Origin: Larix kaempferi
Lineage: Eukaryota; Streptophyta; Pinopsida; Pinales; Pinaceae
Direction of reading: 5' to 3'
DNA: 64,000 bases
Assembly (NCBI GenBank): GCA_027924585.1
Contig: BSBM01000140.1
Location: forward strand, 11,423,501 to 11,487,500
The translations under genes were made by a program, and so were the position numbers. The notes beneath the pieces were generated by a model. That model saw only the letters and a program-made list of their open reading frames with translations. It was not told the origin of the DNA and made no database searches. Shown in pieces: positions 47,561 through 57,129 of the stretch. Within the stretch, counting starts at the first letter, position 1. Each line of letters opens with the position of its first letter.

Positions 47561-49559
47561 ACTTGATTGGGCTCTTGGCATTGTGTCTTCATCTTATTGA
47601 AGTAATATCTCTTTCACCCTATTCTTATTATGCAAATTTGATTATGATGCTTATTGAGGACTAACAATCTAGTACTTAGGCTTCTAATCTATTGCTTTGA
47701 GTTTTTGTGTCTTTAGGGAATTCAATCATTGAGAGCTATTGGCATCTAATACCTTCACCGATCAAGTGTTCCATTTATCTTAATAATTTGTTTGCAGGGT
47801 TGTGAGCTTCTCCAAGTATCTTTTGCCTTTCTCCAACAAAAACTTCATTCAACTATTGGTAACCGTGGTTCATGAGCTTTCATCTTCTAGCTCTGTTTTT
47901 CTCTTTGAAAGATTTCTCTTTGACTTGCTAGTCCACTTTCTCCTAGCCATCACTTTCTTAGTTCCCCATTACCTCTCATTTTGCCCATCTTCCATAGCTT
48001 TCGTCCACCCTATTCTTCCCCCTCTCTTTCCCTTTGTTTTTTTTGGTTTTTCTTCATTCCTTCCCCTTTTCGTTTTTGCCCTAGTTTGCTAGTCTTTCTT
48101 CCTCCTCCCTCTCGTTTTGGGTCTTCCCATCTTGCTCTCGTCTCTCCTCTTGCTTGTCTTCTTACACCTTCCTCTCGTCCCACTCCATTATCCTCTCATC
48201 CTCCTACCCTCATCCCCTTCGTTTTGCTTTTTCTCCCTTGTCTTCTTTCCCCCTTTTCGTCCCCCTTCAAATAGCCCTAAAAGATTCACACAAACAACAA
48301 AAAATGGTTAAGTATTAGTCCTAGATTAGTAGTATTTCCTTTGAAGAAGTTAGTATTTAGTCTTCATTTTCCATTTTGCATAGTTAGGATCTATTATTGT
48401 TTGCATCTTATCGTTAGTTTCAATTACATTGTAGATCTCATTTTGTTAGTATAGCTTGCATAGTTCACATTTCCAAGTTTCTTGTTAAAGATAGAAAAAT
48501 TTCACAAAAATTTCTTAAATTTTTTACATCTTAGATCTCATTTCTAGCACATTTAGGACACTTTTTGTTCGCTGGTCCGTTTTCCCATCTTAAGATTTTT
48601 GAACCATTTTTCATGTCATTTTATGTTTTTGGTTTCATTTTTCAAATCTAGACTTAGTTTCAAAGTTGATTTTACTTATTTAATGCTAAAGGGTATCCTG
48701 AGTTGAATGTTGTTATAGGTGCTTTTGAAAAGAGAAGGTGCTTGAGAAATTCTTGAAGAGAAGAGGTCCAAACGAAGCAAAAAGTGAAACGAATCACGAG
48801 GATGAGTTAAAACGTGACATCATTTTGTATTATCCTTTGTAATAGCTCATAGGAGTTAGCTTTGTTTTTTTTTCAAGTCTTATCATTTCAAAAGACCTTG
48901 CAAGGTTATAAACCCAAGGCATTTGTAATTGTTTAAATAAAATTTTTAAGTGGAGGCGGCCTCCATTTTTTGGTCTTCTTCCCCATTTGGGGAAGGGTGT
49001 TGGGTCTTGTGGTTGGATTTAGGTTAGATTTACATCTTCATGCTCTTAGTTTAAAATTTGCTTCAAGTAAGTCATCTTGTTTATATTCCATATCTACTTA
49101 CCCCCATGCTCTCCCGAGTAGGGTCTTCGACCTGAAAGAGATTCTTGGGTAGTTTAGTTTTATATTTTTGCATTTTATCTTGCTTCTCTTCCAAAGCCCT
49201 CAGACGGAAGTTGTATCCTTGAGATCTCGTCTCAAGGGCAGGACCACATAATTTGTGGTTACTCTTCCATCCCCGTCGGTTTCCTTGGCAGAGCTTTCAG
49301 CTAGCTGGGAGTTCTCAAGTGCAGGCGGTTCTAGTGGTTGATCCTGTTTCGGGGATCAATCCCACCTAGTAGTTTAGAACTTGTGTGGTAGAACACTAGA
49401 TTTCTTTATCTTACAAGCATTATTGTTAGTAGTAATTTTTATCTTGTAGATCAACATTATTGTTCAAGTCTGCTTCAAGTTAAATATACTGCTATTACAA
49501 TTCCTGTTTCTTTAAAATAAACCAAAGTCTCTTGAACTTAGCCATAATCCAAGTCTAGA

Positions 49560-49680
49560 GCACCCTCTATCGGAGGGCATTTTAATTTCTTGCATTTCCC
49601 TGCATTAGGCATTGTTAATCTAGCAAGTCTCTTGAACTGTGGTCATAAGACCGAGTCAAGAGCGCTCTCTGTCGGAGAGT
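49560..49680 (+). other. Duplicated hairpin pair in LTR-B2
   Basis: Stems are CCCTC-TATCG-GAGGG near 49563-49577 and CTCTC-TGTCG-GAGAG near 49665-49679. Compared with B1, the first stem has changed both sides of one base pair (T-A to C-G), so pairing is kept. Confidence 0.55.
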
Positions 49681-49768
49681 TGAACAAGGTTTCTTAATAA
49701 TAAAAATTTTCACTCACACACCCTTTAATTAATTTATCTTGGTTTCTGTCCTACACCCGTATGCTCTG

Positions 49769-49786
49769 CCAACCTGAAAAGGTTGG
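49769..49786 (+). other. Conserved GAAA-loop hairpin in LTR-B2
   Basis: The same 18-mer as at 7341-7358: a 7-bp stem with a GAAA loop, in a block of 46 identical bases shared by two otherwise diverged LTRs. Confidence 0.6.
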
Positions 49787-50179
49787 GCTAGTACTCAGAA
49801 AGGTGGAAGACTTGATAATTTACGATCGATAACTTAATTAAAATTTTTACCCAAAACCTCAACCAAGGCAAATTACTGTTCTTCCCCACGAGAGGTGGTG
49901 TCGGGAAATCACTGTCAGACTCGAGGGCGGTCAAGCCGTAAGCACACTTGCCCTCTTTGCAATCTGGGTGCTCCCGACAGACCACTTAGGGTTGTCAGTA
50001 CTTTCCTTGGGTAAGGTTCCACCATCTTTTGATACCTTTGGTCTTAGCCTAATAATCAAGAACATCTAAAACACGTAAAATTTACCAAGAACAATTGCAA
50101 AACGTCCTCACAAACATTTACTTTCGACTTATTTTCTTTTAGCATCACAAGTTTTATTTGACTCCATTTGGCACTGGTC

Positions 50180-53100
50180 TGTAGTTGCCCCTAGAGATAT
50201 CCCATCCGGGACGGTAGAGGAGACAGGCAACTAAAGAGGTGACCCAAGAGATGCCACGGTTCCCAATGCAATGTGGGAGTCACGTTAACCGAGGCACTCT
50301 TCGCTTTAGGTCAAGGTGTAACTAGACCAAGGGGGAGACCCTATACCCCAATCACAGTCGATTGGACCCAAACAAAGGTTTCTCAGGGTAGGTAAGTAGT
50401 GAGTTACGGAAACCAATGCAAGGCTAAGTGGACCTATGGGTTAAGGTATGGTTGAAGGAGGTGTAAGAGTTTGTTAATGTTTCAGCCTATGTATGGTTTA
50501 GGCCACATGATGAGGTATGATGACTAGGTATAATACCATTTGTTTACACAAGTGGGTCTAGTTTCTTGGGAAGTGTGAAATGGTTCTAGGTGGACCCACA
50601 AGGTGAAGTTAGGTGTGAGGTTGGTATTATAGGTTAGATCTAGGCTGGATCTATGAGTTTGAGTTGTTTCTAGGAGTACCCATGTATTAAATCCAAGGTT
50701 TGACACGAATCCCAAGGAGTGCGACTTGCTTGGTGATGGACTAGTGCCTTGTTTAGTGGGCTAATGGAGTCAAGAAGGATGTCAAAGTGTAGATCGGGAC
50801 ACCTAGAAGCCAAGTCAAGTGGGTTGGATGAGATCCAATGGTTGGATCTTACTAGATCTAGGTTTTTAGGTGATGACCAAAAGTGGACCACAATTCCTCA
50901 AAACAAGGAATGCAATCCCCAAGGTAGATCGGGACAAAAGGACAGTCTAGACCTAGGTTTCAAGGCATGGGCAATCCAAATCCACAAAAATCTCCAACAC
51001 CCACTTCCTAGAAATGGTCCAACTCAAAATTTCCAAGGGGTGCGACTTTCTCAAGGAGAGGCAAAAAGTGGTTTTGGTGGACCAAACCAAGTCCAATGGC
51101 CACCAAAATGTAGATCCGGGATGCTAGTACCCCGATCTATGCATGTTCAAAGTTTCAAGTGAATCCAATGGGTAGATCTTAGTAGATCTAAGTTTTAAGT
51201 TACCAATGAGGTCAAAGGGGGGTTTCAACCCCTCAAAACATGGAGAGATGTCCACAAGGTAGTTTTCACCAAAGTAAGGATATGGGTATGTGTTATCAAG
51301 TGTCTAGTTGTCAAATCAAGCGGGATCTCACATACCCATGTGCTAGATCTAGCCCAACAAGCCTCTCTCAAGGAAGTGCGCTTTAGGTCAAGGAGAGCTT
51401 TTTGTCTTAGAAAATGGGTCAATTCTTAGCCAATCACCACCAAACTATAGATCCAACTAGGGGTGGATGCTATAGAGGTGGGTTTTCAATATCTTTTCAA
51501 ATTGAGGGCTAGATCTAAGTAGATCTAAGAAATACCAAAAACAAGGGTTTTAATTTGATTAGGGTTTTTGTGATCTAGAAATTATGGAAGATTCAAGGAA
51601 GAGAAGATCATACCTCTTGGGACATACCTGGATGAAGAGATGAATGCTAGTTGAGACGAGGATTACTTTGCCAAAGATCAAATGGAGAATTGTTGAAGCC
51701 CTCTTGCCAAATCGATTTTTCCAAGCCACATGTGATTCCTTCTAACCTGTCAAGCCAAGGAGCAAAGCATCAATTAGTTTAACAAATTGAAGGTAGATGC
51801 AAGCAAGAGAGAGAAAAACATAGAATAGTTGACACAAAGGCAAAACCACTCCCTGTCAAACCCAAAACGACTTCTTCCAAGCTTGAAGGGCAAGCCTCCC
51901 CACCAATTCGCACTTGTCAAAGTCGCCCTCTCAACCTGCAAATAAAGTATGGCAAATACGCAAGATAGCTACAATAGATCCTCCAGTGCAATGGACAATA
52001 GCATTTACAATCGAAACAACCAACATCCACTCCAATCCAAGCATGTACTCCAAAAGATAGAAATTTTATTCCAAGAGCCAAGAGCCAAAAATCTCTAGAT
52101 GAATTTTACAATGAGGGGGTCTCCTCCTTATATAGGATAATAAAGACCAAAACCCTAGATCTCAAAACCACTTTTTGAAATGAGTGGTTGAGATTAAAAG
52201 ATCTCACAACATAATCAATGGCTAAGATGAATCCATAACATAATATCACATGGATCACTCAACATAACAATAGCGCCCTCACTAAATGGTACAATAGAGG
52301 GTGACGTCATCCCACAAGAGGGGTATAAAGTACAATAATCCACCTCATGATGACTAGGACATGATAAAATAAGCACACGGTGGGGCTAGGAGGTATAAAT
52401 CCTTGCTAGCTCACCCCAAGGCACAATGAAATAATAAAAATATGTCCAATATAATAATAATGACCAAAACTGTCCTCAGAATCCATGACAGTCGAGCAGT
52501 AAATGTCCTCCTGTGATCAATCTGGAGATACCCACATGGTGAAAAATGACTGGAAGATAGTGAGATCAACCTGGAAGACCTCTGTGAAAACCAAATGCCA
52601 AAACCTTGCCTCAATTGCCCAAATCGATTTCCTCAGTGACCACTTTATCCCATTTTTTAACTGCCTCGGGAACTGTGAAAATGCCAAAACTGCCTCCTAG
52701 GGTGCTAGCGCTGTCCATCTGAGCCCACCAGGCTCTCCGGGAGGGGGGATAAATGGTAATAACAAGTGGCTGGACCACCCCCTCCATCATCAGCGCCCTA
52801 GGTGAACTGGCCTCTCGGGGCCCCTGCTGCTCAGGCTGGGAAATCAGCCCCAAATCTGGTCAACAAGTGTAAAACTGCATCAATCACTGTCAGAAGTGCC
52901 CGGAACTGAAAGATAAGTGTCTCAATGGATCCAGAAGACCCAAATCCACTAGGAATGAGTACTCATACACCCTGGGTTGCCCTAGTGGGCCAGCTGTAGG
53001 GTCCACCATATATGGACAATGTATAATCTGCTGATCTGTAATAATAATAACCTGCTGAACTGGATCAAACATCATCTGTATCATATGTCCATCATATGAT

Positions 53101-54622
53101 ATCATCATCAAACATGTGGGACCATAAATCATCACCAATAATCATCATACATGGTCCACATCATCACGGATCCCAAGAATATATATAATCAAGGATAAAT
53201 CACATCAGTAGACTAAGACAATGCTTCTTTAATCACTTCATAGCTAAGCTCAAAGTATAAATTCCATTCAGTGGCATTAATCAAGTTAACATATTCCGTG
53301 ATTATATAAAATTACTTGCACCCTAGTTCAAATGACAAACTTACCCATTGGACATGGTCAAACTGCTAGTGAAGGATGAAGGCTAGGAGCAAGGTTGGGC
53401 CAAGGGTTTGACTTGTCTAACTTAACTTAAAAATACTTTGGACTAGGAGAAGGGGGAAGCTACAAACTCTGTGCTGGACAAAAGAACACGGGGGATGGCT
53501 GTGCCTCACAAATGGATAAGTTGTTTAGAGAGTGCTTATTCAACTTAGGCATCATGTCTACATCAAGTTGATCCAAGTTCATTAGGATCATTCAATTTAT
53601 TTCCATGGCCTTTTTGGCCTACATAACCCTTCGGATTTCAGATGTGCTGAGAAGCACAACTAGTTGCAGCTTACATCCAGGGCATGTTTTTTTTATATAT
53701 TCACAAGGTCAGCAATTGTTTAGATATAGCTTTTAAGAACTATTGCTTTTTGGACCTTTCTTTATACTCTTCGAGGAGTATTTTTAGCTTTTCATTGCTC
53801 TTGCCCTTTTTTTTGTTTCCATGGGCGAATTTATTTAGTTTCCACAGGTAGAACATGAGCTTTCAGTTTTAGCCAACAACATCTCAAGTGACTAGGGGGA
53901 GTTCGAGCCAAGGCCTACAATCCAACTCACCAAAGGCAAGTTCTGTCACCAACTCAGAGCCGAGACACTGAATAAACAGGGATGCGGTCCAAACACAGAG
54001 GTAGAAAAATGGGGAAGTCCTCAGTATCAGAAAGTCAAATAAGACAAGTCAGGGTTTAAAGTCAAACAGGAAGGTCATGTATGGATGGAGACAAGTGGAT
54101 ATGGAGCCTACACTAGCAGACAACAGGTGTCGGGAAAGACCATGTCTATGTAAGGTGAAATACCAGTAAGTTTTGTTAAATGATCTAAAAGTGCAAGCAA
54201 TTGTCCATTTTAAGGTTTACAGTTTATTTTAAATAGTTTGCCACATCAGGAGTAATATACCAAGCACATGCTATAATCATGACTAAATCAACAAGCTAAT
54301 AATCCACTGTCAGTGAGAACATATCCATAGATCATACCACATCATCATAATAGCAATCATCATGCATCATCTGAAACACTGCTGAAGTACATCTCTAGGC
54401 ACTGAACTGAAACTGTAATGGGATAAGTGGTCACATCAGTCATCCAAACTGAACTCTCAAGGTTCAGCCTTGACACAAGGTCATATACAAATCTGAATAA
54501 TATACTGCTCTGATCATGAGTGATCCATAATATATAGCCATGCTCTGGAATAAATGAAGCTCTGGAATGTGCAGATATCTGCTGTACAAGAATAGTAGCC
54601 CTGCTACTATGGTGTGATAACA
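50180..54622 (-). repeat. 3' LTR of the young element, family A, copy A6
   Basis: On the plus strand it starts TGTAGTTGCCCC at 50180 and ends GTGTGATAACA at 54622. Relative to A7 the outermost 15 bp (TGTTATCACACAACT) are missing, so the element's outer end is not the canonical one. The TATA region is near 52127-52135. An 80-codon frame (52853-52611, -) recurs in A7 and, shorter, in A2. It aborts on the corresponding block of DNA in A3 and A5, so I do not call it a gene. Confidence 0.9.
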
Positions 54623-55165
54623 TCTGGCTCCAGCTGGGACAAGTGCTCTAAGGGAGAGAGCGCTTGAGAACTTCAGAATCTCTGGTCTCGAACTGCTCTG
54701 CATCAATCTTCAATCCAGCACTGCGCCATCCTTGCTTTCAGCTTTCATCTTGCACCTGTTCCTGCTCTCATAAAAACTAGAATACCATCATGGAGCATGT
54801 ATGGGATAAAAATGAAATAAAACTGAAATGAAATCTAATCTAAAACATAAACTGAAATGCATATAAACTAATCATGGCATATATTATTCATTTATCATTT
54901 TCATTTACTGTGCAGGAGGAAGAGAGAAATTCTTCACGCAGGCAAACTTGCACAGGCAGCCAACAATAATAAAAAAAATGACAACTACAATTTCTTAAAT
55001 GCATGCAGGAGGAGCAACAAGCTTAGGAAGGAGCAAGACTCAACTCAGGCAGAAAAAGAAAAACGGGACAATACTCGGCACACAGAAAAAGAAAAATCAC
55101 ACAAATTCTACTGCTCAAGTGAGCTTATTCAGAACCTACCTACTCTAAACAGGCAATGCAAGGCA
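54623..55165 (-). other. 3' untranslated region of the young element
   Basis: No open frame. It starts next to the LTR with CTGGAGCCAGA (minus strand, 54633-54623), the likely plus-strand primer tract, which is shared in form with 3925-3935. The part near 54900-55100 is A-rich. Confidence 0.55.
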
Positions 55166-56698
55166 TCATTCTAGGTTTATAGGTGGGAAGTAGTGTTTTA
55201 GTAACCTCCCATTTACAGGCAATTCCAACTCGTCTCCATCTAAAGTCTCTAAATACACTGTTCCTTTGCCAGCCATCCTACTTACTCGATAAGGGCCCAT
55301 CCATATTTTCTCAAACTTTTCATGATTCCCAGGTTTCTCTTTGTGTTTATCCCATAACAAGACTATATCCCCAATTCCAAATATCACATCTCTACTCTTT
55401 TGGTCAAATGTTCCCTTTATTCTTTCTTGCTCTATCACCATTTTATTCCAGGCTTCCCTTCTAGTCTCATCTAGCTCTACTAACCTGTCAATTCTCGCTT
55501 GCAAGGCTTCTTGAGCCGAAGAACACTGTTGTAATAATTCATACACAGGGATTTGAAGGTTGATTGGCAGCCTACAATTTTGCCCATATACTATTTCAAA
55601 AGGAGCTTTTCCAGTTATTCTTTTGACTGTCGTTCTGTCTGCCCAGAGGGCATATTTTAACTTTACATCCCAAGTCCTTTTGTTCTCACCAATCATCCTT
55701 TTTAAGAGCCTTATCAAATTTTTATTACTTGATTCTGCTAAACCGTTTCCTTGTGGGTAGTAGTTAGAAGAGTGAGATAAAGTGATCCCATGATCAGTAC
55801 AAAAGGTGGACATCTCAATTTTGCTGAAAGCTGGTGCATTATCAGTTGTAATTTTGTAGGGACAGCCGTATCTAGAGATTATATTCTCTTCTAAGAACTT
55901 GACCACCACTTCTGCAGTGCATTTCTTGGTAGGGATAGCTTCCACCCAGCGAGTGAAATAGTCTGTGCAAGTCAGTATGTATTTGTGTCCACTTGATGAA
56001 CTAGGGTTTATAGGTCCTACAAAGTCCATTCCCCATTGCTGAAAAGGTTCTTCTATAATGACTGGGGTCAAGGGCAGGGCAGGTAGTCTAGGTTTTCCAG
56101 AATAGAATTGACACTCCTGACAGGCTCTGACAAAAATGTGTACATCCTTGAACAAGGATGGCCAATAATATCCAGCTCTCATGATTTTAGCAGCTGTGGT
56201 TCTTGGTGCGTAATGTCCTCCACACAATCCTGAATGCATTTCTTTGATAATTCTTTGGGAGTCATCATGGTTTACACATTTAAGTATGATTCCATCTGGA
56301 TTCTTCCATCCCAACCCATCTTCTGTCAAGACATACTTAGATGCTTTTAACCTCAAAGCTCTTCTTTGGTGGTCTACAAGGTGGTCTGGACAAGTCATAT
56401 GTCTAAGGTAGAAAATGATGTCTTTGTACCATTCGTGATCTTCGTTAATATACAGGACCATGTTATTTTGTTGTAGTTTGGAATCAGTTAACAGCTGTGC
56501 TATCCCTTGGCCTTTTACTATCTTGATCGGCTTGATTTCAATATCATACTCTTGAATCCTAGAAATCCAGTTTCCCCTAACACCTATGCCATCAGGCTGA
56601 GATAAGACATCTTTCACCGCTTGATAAGGGACGTAAGCCATAATTTTGGAGTATCCGATATATGTCCTAAAATGTTTTAAACGATTTGACCAAGGCAT
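55166..56698 (-). pseudogene. pol: Integrase of the young Ty3/gypsy element
   Basis: The 510-codon open part of pol is intact. The first 70 residues belong to the end of the RNase H/connection. Integrase follows, with H155, H162, C193 and C196 (zinc binding) and D225, D286 and E322 (catalytic; 35 residues between the last two). The C-terminal part has the LLWDKHKEK-type motif, as in the related element at 2010-3587. No integrase lesion is visible. The ATG at 56698 is not a natural start: a third single-base shift near 56679-56681 separates this frame from the RNase H part, so it would be made only from a repaired or recoded polyprotein. Confidence 0.88.
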
Positions 56699-57129
56699 AA
56701 GCTTGTTTTTCAGTGGTTGTGTAGTTTAGTTCCGCATCTCTAAGGTTTTTTACTCATGAAGGCAACAGGTTGTTCATGGTTTTCTTCATTCTTTTGCAAC
56801 AACACCCCTGCTATGGTGTCCTCGGAAGCATAAGAATAGATCAAGAACTCCTTATTATAGTTGGGGCTTACTAGGACAGGTGCAGAAGCAATGGCTTTCT
56901 TTAGAGATTCGAATGAGGTATCACATTTCTTATCCCAAACAAATTTCACATTCTTCTTCAGCAAATTATTCAAAGGTTTGGCCAATTCAGCTAAGTTAGG
57001 GATAAATCTCCTTACGAAGTTTATTTTTCCGAAAAATGATCGTAATGAGCTGACATCCTTTGGGGGAGTTATGGCTTGGATTCCTTGCACTCTTTTCCGG
57101 ATCAATTCTAATGCCTTCTTTGGACACAA
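56682..57129 (-). pseudogene. pol: RT thumb and gypsy RNase H, frameshifted
   Basis: The segment between RT and integrase is broken by three single-base gains in short homopolymers: the T run 57093-57096 (plus strand), the T run 56746-56751 and the A run 56679-56681. Homology resumes in the next frame after each. The RNase H start reads SYASED: the catalytic Asp expected before Ala-Ser is Tyr here and Phe in the element at 1262-2009, so this domain was already inactive before the frameshifts. In angiosperm Tat elements, too, this RNase H is degenerate and a second one is present (established knowledge of the clade). Confidence 0.85.

Larger units (their letters stand above)
45980..50179 (+). 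mobile_element. Solo LTR, family B, copy B2
   Basis: A full LTR-B starting TGTTACC and aligned with B1 along its length, without an internal region. Landmarks: GACATGACCATGGCCCCA at about 46123; TATAAAG at 47451; AATAAA plus GACTTTGGAGGTC at 47533-47560; CT-rich tract about 47880-48270; hairpin pair 49560-49680; GAAA-loop hairpin 49769-49786. GGCACTGGTCT stands both immediately before TGTTACC and at the 3' end, so the 3' boundary is uncertain by about 10 bp. Apparent reading frames in the CT-rich tract are low-complexity artefacts. Confidence 0.8.

Noticed and set aside
47802-48311. Overlapping open frames of 60-97 codons
   Set aside because: They lie in the C/T-rich tract of LTR-B2; the frames are explained by composition (Ser, Pro, Leu, Phe only) and are not conserved in B1.
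51225-51422. Paired short frames at 50524-53138 and 60455-63069
   Set aside because: They are the two LTRs of one young element, so perfect conservation only reflects recent insertion.
54623-55165. Possible env-like gene between pol and 3' LTR
   Set aside because: The region is 543 bp without an open frame, signal peptide or membrane segment.
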